From Cepaea nemoralis (taxonomy: Eukaryota > Mollusca > Gastropoda > Stylommatophora > Helicidae): a stretch of 64,000 bases of DNA. The notes under the pieces were generated by a model. The model made no database searches. It saw only the letters and a program-made list of their open reading frames with translations, and had not been told where the DNA came from. The stretch spans positions 82,501 to 146,500 of the forward strand of contig JACEFZ010017823.1 in the NCBI GenBank assembly GCA_014155875.1, in the 5' to 3' direction. The stretch's first letter is position 1, and every line of letters begins with the position of its first letter. Of this stretch, positions 1 to 11,719 are shown piece after piece. Made by a program: the position numbers and the translations under genes.

Positions 1-420
1 ATTTGCTTGAGTACTTACAGGTATCTTTCTATGTGACAGAAGTGGCGCTAGTTGTCCCAGTACCTGATTTGTCTTTGCAAAACATTGTTGATTGCTCTAT
101 CCATTCTCCTATTTGAAGTAATATACATTATTTTTATCTCTTGATGTTTTCACTTGAGCAGGTAAAAACTATGAACCTATTTAACTTGATATATATAGTT
201 GTCCTGTTGATGTCATTGTTAGAACACTATGCTGACAACGGTGGTGTGACAGGGGTTCTATGATGGCTCTCATCATTCCCTATGGGAGGGTAAGACTGGC
301 CTGGCCAGCCTGTCCTGTGTGTATTCACACCTACAAAAATGTGATGGTTGTCACACTTCACACAGCCACTGCAAGTCTCTGTTACTGGACTTTTGTGTGT
401 GTGTGGTTTTTTTTTTTTTT

Positions 421-766
421 TTAAATAAATATGTGTTTGAGTTGCAGTGTATATATATATTTGTGTTTGAGCTGAAGTGTATATATATATTTGTGTTTGA
501 GTTGCAGTGTATATATATATTTGTCTTTGAGCTGAAGTGTATATATATATATTTGTCTTTGAGCTGAAGTGTATATATATATATTTGTGTTTGAGTTGCA
601 GTGTATATATATATATTTGTGTTTGAGTTGCAGTGTATATATATATATTTGTGTTTGAGTTGCAGTGTGTATATATATATTTGTGTTTGAGTTGCAGTGT
701 ATATATATATATATATTTGTGTTTGAGTTGAAGTGTATATATATATATATTTGTGTTTGAGTTGCA

Positions 767-816
<50 letters not shown>

Positions 817-3740
817 GTTTGAGTTGAAGTGTATATATATATTTGTGTTTGAGTTGCAGTGTATATATATATTTGTGTTTGAGTTGAAGTGTATATATAT
901 ATATATATATATTTGTGTTTGAGTTGAAGTGTATATATATAGTTGTGTTTGAGTTGAAGTGTATATATATATATATTTGTGTTTGAGTTGAAGTTGTATA
1001 TATATATATATATATATTTGTGTTTGAGTTGAAGTGTATATATATATTTGTGTTTGAGTTGAAGTGTATATATATAATTTGTGTTTGAGTTGAAGTGTAT
1101 ATATATATATATATATTTGTGTTTGAGTTGAAGTGTATATATTATATATATTTGTGTTTGAGTTGGAAGTGTTATATATATATATTTGTGTTTGAGTTGA
1201 AGTGTATATATATATTTGTGTTTGAGTTGAAGTGTATATATATATTTGTGTTTGAGTTGAAGTGTATATTATATATATATTGTGTGTGAGTTGAAGTGTA
1301 CTATATATATATATATATATTTGTGTTTGAGTTGAAGTGTATATATATACATCATTGGTGTTTGAGTTGAAGTGATTATATATATTTGTGTTTGAGTTTT
1401 GAAGTGTATAATCTATATATATTTGTGTTTGAGTGAAGTGTATATATTATATATATTCTGTGTTTGAGTTGACAGTGTATATATTTACTATATTTGTGTT
1501 GAGTTGAAGTGTATAGATATATAATTTGTGTTTGAGTGAAGTGTATATACTTATAGATATATCTATCTATATTGGTGTTTGAGTTGAAGTGTATCTATAT
1601 ATATATATACTTTGTGCTGTTGAGTTGAAGCTGTATATATATTATATTATTTTTGTGTTTGAGTTGAAGTGTATATTATCTATATATTGGTGTTGAGTTG
1701 AAGGTGTATATATAATATATATATATTTGCTGTTGAGGTTGAAGGTGTATATTATCATATATTTGTGTTGAGTTGAAGTGTATTATATATATTGGTGTTT
1801 GAGTTGACGTTGCTATATATATATATTTGTGGTTTAGTTGAATAACCCAAACTCTTCTCCCACGTATCTATATATATTTGTGTTTGATTTGAAGTTGTCT
1901 ATATATATTATATATATATATATTATAATTATATATTTGTGTTTGAGGTTGAATTGGTATATATATATATATATATTTGGTGTTTGAGTTGGAAGTGTAT
2001 ATAATATATATATATATTGTGTTTGAGTTGACGTGTATATATATATATATTTGTGTTTGAGTTGAAGTGTATATATATATATATATATTTGGTGTTGAGT
2101 GAAGTGTATATATATATATATATTTGTGTTTGAGTTGAAGTGTATATATATCTATAGTTTGTGTTTGAGTTGAAGTGCATATATATATATATTTGTGTTG
2201 AGTTGAGTGTAATATATATATCTAATATTTGTGTTTGAGTTGAAGTGTATATATATATATATATATTTGTGTTTGAGTTGAAGTGTAATATATATATATA
2301 TTAGTTGTGTTTGAGTTGAAGTGTATATATATATATATATATTTGTGTTTGAGTTGAAGTGTATATATATATATATATATATTTGTGTTTGAGTTGAAGT
2401 GTATATATATATATATATATATTTGTGTTTGAGTTGAAGTGTTATATATATATATATATATTTTGTGTTGAGTTGAAGTGTATTATTTATATACTACACC
2501 GGTATATATATATATTTGTGTTTGAGTTGAAGTGTATATATATATATATATATATTTGTGTTGAGTTGAAGTGATTATATCATTATATATATATTGTGTT
2601 TGAGTGAAGTGTATATTATGTGTTGAGCTGAAGGTATACATATCTTAGTTGGTTTGAGTTGAAGTGTCTATATATCTATATATTTGTGTTTGAGTTGAAG
2701 TGTATATATCTACTTGTGTTTGAGTTGAAGTGTCCTATACTATACTATCTATATATATTGCTGTTGAGTTGAAGCTGCTATATATATATATAATACTATT
2801 TTGTGTTTGAGTTGAAGTGTATACTATATATATTGTGTTGAGTCTGAAGTTGCTATATATATAATATATTTGTGTTTGAGTTGAAGTGTTATCTATATTA
2901 TCCTATTTGTGTTTGAGTTGAAGTGTATTATATATATATATATATAACTATATATATATTCTAATATATATATTTGTGTTTGAGTTGACGTGTATATATA
3001 TATTTGGTTTGAGTTGTGAAGTGTTATATGATAGATATATATTTGTGTTTGCGTTGAAGGGCTATATATATATTTTGTGTTTGATTGAAGTGTATAATAT
3101 ATATTTGTGTTTGAGTTGAAGTGTATATATATATATATATTTGTGTTTGAGTTGCAGTGTATATATATATTATATTTGTGTTTGAGTTGAAGTGTATATA
3201 TATATATTATTTGTGTTTGAGTTGAAGTGTATATATATATATATATATATTTGTGTTTGAGTTGAAGTGTATATATATATATATATATATTTGTGTTTGA
3301 GTTGAAGTGTATATATATATATATATATATTTGTGTTTGAGTTGAGTGTATATATATATTTGTGTTTGAGTTGAAGTGTATATATATATTTGTGTTTGAG
3401 TTGAAGTGTATATATATATATATATTTGTGTTTGAGTTGAAGTGTATATATATATTTGTGTTTGAGTTGAAGTGTATATATATATTTGTGTTTGAGTTGA
3501 AGTGTTATCTATTATATATATTTGTGTTTGAGTTGAGTGTTATATCTATATATTTGTGTTTGAGTGACGTGTATATATATATATATATATATATATTTGT
3601 GTTTGAGTTGAAGTGTATATATATATTTGTGTTTGAGTTGAAGTGTATATATATATTTCTGTTTGAGTTGAAGTGTATATGTATATATATATTTGTGTTT
3701 GAGTTGAAGTGTATATATATATATTTGTGTTTGAGTTGAA
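421..3740 (+). repeat. TA-rich minisatellite, copy 1
   Basis: Tandem units of a conserved 20-mer TTTGTGTTTGAGTTGAAGTG separated by (TA)n of 4 to 20 dinucleotides. Early units carry TTGCAG or GCTGAAG variants in the same order in all three arrays, so they descend from a common array head. Open frames here are Tyr/Ile-rich repeat translations, not genes. About 1370-3100 is full of single-base indels. Confidence 0.95.
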
Positions 3741-4448
3741 AGTAAAATCAGACTTTATATTTGTAACTTTATGTTTTTTTTATTTGTAATTTTGTATATG
3801 TAACTTTATACCTTATCACCCTAGGTTTTGCCGGGAGAATCTTCTGAAAGTAAATTATAGAGAGAGATTTAGCTCAAGCCAGCTCATGGAGACACTGTTG
3901 ACAAGATGAAGATGGAGAGCTCTAGTGTGATAACCTGAAAGCAAGCAATATTCAGGGTAACAAATATGTGCTCAGACACCAGGTAAACTACACAGTGGGA
4001 ATACGCAGGTGTAATATCTTCATTTCCTCCATTACCTCAGTGAAGTGTTGGGGAGAGATGTAAAGATCTGTTATGTGCTATTTCTAATGCTCTTTGTCAG
4101 TTGGTGTTCATTTCTCTAAGGTTGTTCTTGATACTCTATCTTTTACATGGTCTTCCCTATGCTCTGTATCCATTATATTTATTCTTTGTGGCACTTTGTG
4201 GCAGATAGTACCAGGGTGTTCTTGTGAGGTGGCCAGACCATTTAATTTGTTGTTTTTAATGAACTGCATGACTGGTTTCAGACCTAGTCTTCCTCTAATT
4301 TCCTCAGACCTAAGATCTATTTCTCACGTTTATTCCCACAACTTTTCTAAGACATCCCATCTCTGTTGTTATGATTGTGTGCTCATAAGTTGCCATAAGC
4401 ACTCATGTTTGACATTGGTAGCAGTCGGCCAAAATTAGTTCTTATGAG
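3741..4448 (-). pseudogene. Unit trailer containing a decayed LINE C-terminal ORF
   Basis: This segment lies between the minisatellite and the next unit head. On the minus strand about 4060-4438 reads, with stops, YGSECLWQL, then RSEEIRGRLGLKPVMQFIKN and NKLNGLATSQEH. This follows the LINE C-terminal pattern 'YGSE-W ... IR-xLxxKPV--FIK-NKLRW-GHV-RM'. I therefore read it as an old LINE 3' relic. An open frame on the plus strand (4094-4438) is conserved between copies only because the DNA is duplicated. The same relic is at about 8755-9139. Confidence 0.5.
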
Positions 4449-4869
4449 ATTTGCTTGAGTACTTACAGGTATCTTTCTATGTGACAGAAGTGGCGCTAGT
4501 TGTCCCAGTACCTGATTTGTCTTTGCAAAACATTGTTGATTGCTCTATCCATTCTCCTATTTGAAGTAATATACATTATTTTTATCTCTTGATGTTTTCA
4601 CTTGAGCAGGTAAAAAACTATGAACCTATTTAACTTGATATATATAGTTGTCCTGTTGATGTCATTGTTAGAACACTATGCTGACAACGGTGGTGTGACA
4701 GGGGTTCTATGATGGCTCTCATCATTCCCTATGGGAGGGTAAGACTGGCCTGGCCAGCCTGTCCTGTGTGTATTCACACCTACAAAAATGTGATGGTTGT
4801 CACACTTCACACAGCCACTGCAAGTCTCTGTTACTGGACTTTTGTGTGTGTGTGGTTTTTTTTTTTTTT

Positions 4870-5454
4870 TTAAATAAATATGTGTTTGAGTTGCAGTGTA
4901 TATATATATTTGTGTTTGAGCTGAAGTGTATATATATATTTGTGTTTGAGTTGCAGTGTATATATATATTTGTCTTTGAGCTGAAGTGTATATATATATA
5001 TTTGTCTTTGAGCTGAAGTGTATATATATATATATTTGTGTTTGAGTTGCAGTGTATATATATATATTTGTGTTTGAGTTGCAGTGTATATATATATATT
5101 TGTGTTTGAGTTGCAGTGTATATATATATATATTTGTGTTTGAGTTGCAGTGTATATATATATATATATTTGTGTTTGAGTTGAAGTGTATATATATATA
5201 TATTTGTGTTTGAGTTGCAGTGTATATATATATATATATATATATTTGTGTTTGAGTTGAAGTGTATATATATATTTGTGTTTGAGTTGCAGTGTATATA
5301 TATATTTGTGTTTGAGTTGAAGTGTATATATATATATATATTTGTGTTTGAGTTGAAGTGTATATATATTTGTGTTTGAGTTGAAGTGTATATATATATA
5401 TATATATATTTGTGTTTGAGTTGAAGTGTATATATATATATATATATTTGTGTT
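4870..5454 (+). repeat. TA-rich minisatellite, copy 2 left part
   Basis: Same 20-mer plus (TA)n units as at 421-3740. The array is interrupted after 'atatttgtgtt', which is repeated on the other side of the LINE. Confidence 0.95.
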
Positions 5455-8221
5455 GTGTTGTGTGTCAGGTCTTAGTCAGATATGACTGAGCTACCGTATA
5501 ACAGTAGACGGTACTACCTGGTTTCTGTTAGCGCTGAACGTTGGGCGGCGCTTACCAAACCCGACACCCCACATTGTGCCACGGCTTCGGGCGGAAGAGC
5601 GCAATTGGGAGGGTACAAGCCTTACCCTGGTGCGAGGAAATGCAAGCTAAAGACAAAATGTCATGGCAGGGCAGACCAGGCCCTAAGCCTTGGTTGGCGA
5701 CTGGTCTAGGATCGAAGTTCCGACAGGCGGACAGTTAGAGCATTGCTTTGCTGATCCGGCAGCTTCTGCAGCTTGTCTTGTTCCAGATGTAGGGGTGTTA
5801 CCTTTCCTCTGGAGTAAACTAGGCAGGTCGAGAGAGGGATCATGCTGCATGGGCAACACATGATCTCTATATTTTAGCCCAGGCTTTGTGCTATGGAGAG
5901 GCAATAACTCCATCCCTGGTCTTAACTGGTCTCGGAATCAAAGCGAGAGGCAACTGTCGCCGTAGGGGTTTACGGCACTGTGGATCATAAGAGGCAGGAC
6001 TGGTTTGCGGCCAACAGCGAGACTCTGCAGCCCTTGATTGATAAGAAGAAGAAAGCTCTCTTAAGAAACAAGGAAAGACCAACGCGTAACACTCTGAGTG
6101 AGCTTAGGCAAGCTAGGAAGGATGTGCAAAAGGCTGCAGGCAGAGTGCAAATGATTATTGGATCAAGTTATGTGAGTCCATTCAAATCGCAAGTGATAAG
6201 GGAGACATAAGAAGCATGTATGAAGGAATAAAGAAAGCCTGCGGTCCAGTGATCAAAAGAAGTGCACCATTGAAAACCTTGACTGGAGAAATCATCACTG
6301 ACAAGAAACGGCAGATGGACAGATGGGTAGAGCACTATTTGGAGCTTTACTCAAGTGAGACCAAACTAGCGGATGATGCCCTCAACGCCATAGAGGCTCT
6401 GCCAACTCTTGACCACCTGGACCACACTTCCCACCATAACAGAAGTTAAGTGTGCTATAAATGAACTTGCATCTGGCAAGGCTCCAGGTAAGGATGGAAT
6501 TCCAATAGAGGTTATCAGGAGTGGGCAAGACACACTCACTATACAGATCCACCAGCTAATAGAGCTATGCTGGCGTGAAGGACAAGTCCCACAGGATTCA
6601 AAGATTCGAGCATCATAACACTGTACAAGAACAAGGGCGATCGGAGCGACTGCAACAACTATAGGGGTATCTCACTTCTGTGTATTGTTGGAAAAGTATT
6701 TGCCAGAATTGTTCTGCGCAGACTTCAAGTCCTAGGAGATCAAGTCTACCCCGAATCACAGTGTGGCTTTCGACAGAACCGGTCTACCACTGATATGATA
6801 TTCTCATTGCGACAAATGCAAGAAAAATGCCGTGAACAGAATCAACCACTGTTTATTGCCTTCATCGACCTCACAAAGGCATTTGATTTGGTCAGTCGTG
6901 AGGGTCTGTTCAAGGCACTAAAGAAGATTGGCTGCCCACCAACTCTTCTGTCCATTGTGGAATCGTTCCACACAGGCATGAAGGGTATAATCAAGTTTGA
7001 TGGTGCAACTTCTGAAGAATTTGAAATCAAGAGTGGAGTTAAGCAAGGTTGTGTACTAGCTCCCACCCTCTTTGGAATATACTTTTCACTTCTACTGAAA
7101 TATGCATTTCATGATCAGGATGGTGGTATATACATTCACTCACGCTCAGATGGTGGCCTCTACAATGCTCAGAGATTGAAGGCTAAGACCAAAATTAGGA
7201 GGGTACTGATCAGAGAGTTGCTTTTTGCAGATGATGCTGCAGTTACGACCCACTCTGAGGAAGAATTGCAATGTCTACTATCTGCATTCTCCAATGCTTG
7301 TTCGGAATTTGGTTTAACAATTAGCAAAAAGAAGACACAGATTATGTCACAAGGTGCACATGGGGTACCATCAATCTTTATTGACGACGCCGAACTAGAG
7401 ATAGTAGACCATTTTACATATCTAGGATCAGTGGTAAATAGCAAATTATCCCTAGATCAGGAAATCAACATCCGAATTGGTAAGGCAGCAACAACAATGA
7501 ACAGGTTAAGAAAAAGAGTCTGGGAGAACAGGAAGCTTACTGCCAAAACAAAAGTCCTTGTCTATCAAGCCTGTGTCCTTAGTACTCTTCTCTATGGCAG
7601 TGAAACCTGGACAACTTACTCACACCAAGAGAACAACTTAAACAGCTTTCATATGCGGTGTCTGCGAAGAATTCTTGGTATTAAGTGGCAAGACAAATCA
7701 CAAATACTGAAGTATTGGAAAGATCAGGTTGTGTGACAGTTTATTCCATGCTCAGTCTTCGTAGACTTAGATGGATAGGACATCTTAGGAGGATGGATGA
7801 TGGTAGAATACCAAAGGATATCTTTTTTGGTGAATTACAGATGGGTAAGAGATCTCAGGGTCGGCCTCTACTACGATACAAAGATGTGTGTAAGCGGGAC
7901 ATGATTGATACAGGCATTGATAATGCACATTGGGAGCAAGTCGCCGCTGAACGTATTGCATGGAGGGCAAATATCAGAAATGGAATAAAGTCAAAGGAGA
8001 AAATTATTGCAGAAAAGTCACACACCAAGCGTTTGAGACGTAAGATGGTGCATGATGGTGGAAATGACCACGTGTTCAGATGCACCCACTGTGAACGGAC
8101 ATTTACAGTGCAAATTGGCCTTATCAGTCACACTCGCTACCGCCATAGTTAAAAGTTATTATGCCTTTTTAAAGCACAAACTATCGTCTGTCAAGACGGC
8201 AAGGTGCCAATGAAATGAAAT
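5455..8221 (+). mobile_element. LINE family A (APE-type, RTE/Jockey-like), endonuclease deleted
   Basis: The element is flanked by the 11-bp direct repeat atatttgtgtt (5444-5454 and 8222-8232) and ends in a short ATGAA repeat tail. A 5' segment (5455-5975) runs directly into the linker that normally follows the AP endonuclease (DHKRQDWFAANSETLQPLID), so the endonuclease coding region is missing. A reverse transcriptase and C-terminal region follow. The element sits in the minisatellite of copy 2 only. The exact LINE clade is not resolved. Confidence 0.88.
5980..8152 (+). pseudogene. Reverse transcriptase ORF of LINE A, frameshifted
   Basis: RT blocks appear in order in three frames. 6409-6618 has SGKAPGKDGIP. 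6795-7736 has FIDLTKAFD (motif A), VKQGCVLAPTLF, LLFADD (motif C, FADD), TYLGS and LYGSETW. 7685-8152 has RLRWIGHLRRMD, the basic RSQGRP segment and a final C2H2 finger (FRCTHCERTF...GLISH...RHS). At least four frameshifts break the frame, so no active enzyme is expected from this copy. Similar C-terminal C2H2 fingers occur in family B here. Confidence 0.88.
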
Positions 8222-8438
8222 ATATTTGTGTTTGAGTTGAAGTGTATATATATATTTGTGTTTGAGTTGAAGTGTATATATATATTTGTGTTTGAGTTGA
8301 AGTGTATATATATATATATATATTTGTGTTTGAGTTGAAGTGTATATATATATTTCTGTTTGAGTTGAAGTGTATATATATATATATATTTGTGTTTGAG
8401 TTGAAGTGTATATATATATTTGTGTTTGAGTTGAAAGT
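8222..8438 (+). repeat. TA-rich minisatellite, copy 2 right part
   Basis: Continuation of the array after the LINE. The units match the last units of copy 1 (including the TTTCTGTTTGAG variant), which shows the LINE entered a pre-existing array. Confidence 0.93.
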
Positions 8439-9145
8439 AAAATCAGACTTTATATTTGTAACTTTATGTTTTTTTTATTTGTAATTTTGTATATGTAACT
8501 TTATACCTTTATCACCCTAGGTTTTGCCTGGAGAATCTTCTGAAAGTAAATTATAGAGAGAGATTTAGCTCAAGCCAGCTCATGGAGACACTGTTGACAA
8601 GATGAAGATGGAGAGCTCTAGTGTGATAACCTGAAAGCAAGCAATATTCAGGGTAACAAATATGTGCTCAGACACCAGGTAAACTACACAGTGGGAATAC
8701 GCAGGTGTAATATCTTCATTTCCTCCATTACCTCAGTGAAGTGTTGGGGAGAGATGTAAAGATCTGTTATGTGCTATTTCTAATGCTCTTTGTCAGTTGG
8801 TGTTCATTTCTCTAAGGTTGTTCTTGATACTCTATCTTTTACATGGTCTTCCCTATGCTCTGTATCCATTATATTTATTCTTTGTGGCACTTTGTGGCAG
8901 ATAGTACCAGGGTGTTCTTGTGAGGTGGCCAGACCATTTAATTTGTTGTTTTTAATGAACTGCATGACTGGTTTCAGACCTAGTCTTCCTCTAATTTCCT
9001 CAGACCTAAGATCTATTTCTCACGTTTATTCCCACAACTTTTCTAAGACATCCCATCTCTGTTGTTATGATTGTGTGCTCATAAGTTGCAATAAGCACTC
9101 ATGTTTGACATTGGTAGCAGTCGGCCAAAAATTAGTTCTTATGAG
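8439..9145 (-). pseudogene. Unit trailer, second copy of the LINE C-terminal relic
   Basis: Near-identical copy of 3741-4448. Differences include tgccata to tgcaata and tgccggg to tgcctgg, plus one added A before the unit end. It holds the same decayed minus-strand LINE C-terminal region. Confidence 0.5.
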
Positions 9146-10467
9146 ATTTGCTTGAGTACTTACAGGTATCTTTCTATGTGACAGAAGTGGCGCTAGTTGT
9201 CCCAGTACCTGATTTGTCTTTGCAAAACATTGTTGATTGCTCTATCCATTCTCCTATTTGAAGTAATATACATTATTTTTATCTCTTGATGTTTTCACTT
9301 GAGCAGATAAAAACTATGAACCTATTTAACTTGATATATATAGTTGTCCTGTTGATGTCATTGTTAGAACACTATGCTGACAACGGTGGTGTGACAGGGG
9401 TTCTATGATGGCTCTCATCATTCCCTATGGGAGGGTAAGACTGGCCTGGCCAGCCTGTCCTGTGTGTATTCACACCTACAAAAATGTGATGGTTGTCACA
9501 CTTCACACAGCCACTGCAAGTCTCTGTTACTGGACTTTTGTGTGTGTGTGGTTTTTTTTTTTTTTTTTAAATAAATATGTGTTTGAGTTGCAGTGTATAT
9601 ATATATTTGTGTTTGAGCTGAAGTGTATATATATATTTGTGTTTGAGTTGCAGTGTATATATATATTTGTCTTTGAGCTGAAGTGTATATATATATATTT
9701 GTCTTTGAGCTGAAGTGTAGTATATATATATTTGTGTTTGGAGTTGCAGTGTATATATATATATTTGTGTTTGAGTTGCAGTGTATATATATATATTTGT
9801 GTTTGAGTTGCAGTGTGAGTATATAGTACTTTGTGTTTGAGTTGCAGTGTATATATATATATATTTGTGTTTGAGTTGAAGTGTATATATATATATATTT
9901 GTGTTTGAGTTGCAGTGTATATATATATATATATATTATATATCTATATATATATTTGTGTTTGAGTTGAAGTGTATATATATATTTGTGTTTGAGTTGC
10001 AGTGTATATATATATTTGTGTTTGAGTTGAAGTGTATATATATATATATATATTTGTGTTTGAGTTGAAGTGTATATATATATTTGTGTTTGAGTTGAAG
10101 TGTATATATATATATATATATTGTGTTTGAGTTGAAGTGTATATATATATATATATATATTTGTGTTTGAGTTGAAGTGTATATATATATTTGTGTTTGA
10201 GTTTGAAGTGTATATATATATTTGTGTTTGAGTTGAAGTGTATATATATATATTGAGTTGAAGTATATATATATATATATTTGTGTTTGAGTTGAAGTGT
10301 ATATATATATATATATATATTTGTGTTTGAGTTGAAGTGTATATATATATTTGTGTTTGAGTTGAAGTGTATATATATATTTGTGTTTGAGTTGAAGTGT
10401 ATATATATATATATTTGTGTTTGAGTTGAAGTGTATATATATATATATTTGTGTTTGAGTTGAAGTG

Positions 10468-10498
<31 letters not shown>

Positions 10499-11503
10499 GT
10501 TTGAGTTGAAGTGTATATATATATATATATATATATTTGTGTTTGAGTTGAAGTGTATATATATATATATATTTGTGTTTGAGTTGAAGTGTATATATAT
10601 ATATATTTGTGTTTGAGTTGAAGTGTATATATATATATATATATTTGTGTTTGAGTTGAAGTGTATATATATATATATATATTTGTGTTTGAGTTGAAGT
10701 GTATATATATATATATTTGTGTTTGAGTTGAAGTGTATATATATATATATTTGTGTTTGAGGTTGAAGTGTATATATTATATATATATTTGTGTTTGAGT
10801 TGAAGGTGTATATCTATTATATATATATATATTTGTGTTTGAGTTGACGTGTATATATATATAATATATATTTGTGTTTGAGTTGAAGTGTATATATATA
10901 TATATATATATTTGTGTTTGAGTTGAAGTGTATATATATATATATTTGTGTTTGAGTTGAAGTGTATATATATATATATATATATATATTTGTGTTTGAG
11001 TTGAAGTGTATATATATATATATTATATATTGTGTTTGAGTTGAAGTGTATATATATATATTTGTGTTTGAGCTGAAGTGTATATATATAATTATATATA
11101 TCTATATATTTTGTGTTTGAGTTGAAGTGTATATATATATATATATTTGTGTTTGAGTTGAAGTGTATATATATTTGTGTTTGAGCTGAAGGTGTATATA
11201 TCTATATATTTGTGTTTGAGTTGAAGTGTATATATATATATATATATTTGTGTTTTGAGTTGAAGTGTATATATATATTTGTGTTTGAGTTGAAGTGTAT
11301 ATAATATATATATATATATTTGTGTTTGAGTTGAAGTGTATATATATATATATATTTGTGTTTGAGTTGAAGTGTATATATATTATATATTTTGTGTTTG
11401 AGTTTGAAGTGTATATATATATATATATTTGTGTTGAGTTGAAGTGAATATATATATATATTTGTGTTGAGTTGAAGTGTATATATATATATTTATATTT
11501 GAG

Positions 11504-11536
<33 letters not shown>

Positions 11537-11716
11537 GTTTGAGTTGAAGTGTATATATATATTTGTGTTTGAGTTGAAGTGTATATATATATATATATTT
11601 GTGTTTGAGTTGAAGTGTATATATATATTTGTGTTTGAGTTGAAGTGTATATATATATTTGTGTTTGAGTTGAAGTGTATATATATATTTGTGTTTGAGT
11701 TGAAGTGTATATATAT
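9146..11716 (+). repeat. Segmental tandem duplication, copy 3 (right end cut by hAT element)
   Basis: The same 420-bp leader is followed by about 2.1 kb of the TA-rich minisatellite. The copy stops where the hAT relic begins at 11720; the roughly 700-bp trailer seen in copies 1 and 2 is absent. Confidence 0.88.
9571..11716 (+). repeat. TA-rich minisatellite, copy 3
   Basis: About 65 units of the 20-mer with variable (TA)n spacers. The unit order at the start matches copies 1 and 2. The array ends in tatattta next to the hAT terminal inverted repeat. Confidence 0.95.
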
Positions 11717-11719
11717 TTA

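Larger units (their letters stand above)
1..4448 (+). repeat. Segmental tandem duplication, copy 1 (left end cut by window)
   Basis: The unit start 'atttgcttgagtacttacag' recurs at 4449 and 9146. This copy holds about 420 bp of single-copy-like sequence, a 3.3 kb TA-rich minisatellite, and about 700 bp of further unique sequence. The non-minisatellite parts differ from the other copies by only a few substitutions and one-base indels. Confidence 0.9.
4449..9145 (+). repeat. Segmental tandem duplication, copy 2 (with LINE insertion)
   Basis: Same unit as copy 1, but its minisatellite is only about 0.8 kb and is split by the LINE at 5455-8221. Without the LINE this copy would be about 1.9 kb, so unit length is set almost wholly by minisatellite expansion. 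Confidence 0.9.

Noticed and set aside
1095..3739. Tyr/Ile/Phe-rich open frames in the TA minisatellite
   Set aside because: Simple repeat translations; they change frame with each (TA)n length.
4094..4438. Plus-strand frame of 114 codons conserved in two copies
   Set aside because: Conservation is explained by the segmental duplication. The opposite strand carries the LINE relic, and no domain is recognisable on the plus strand.
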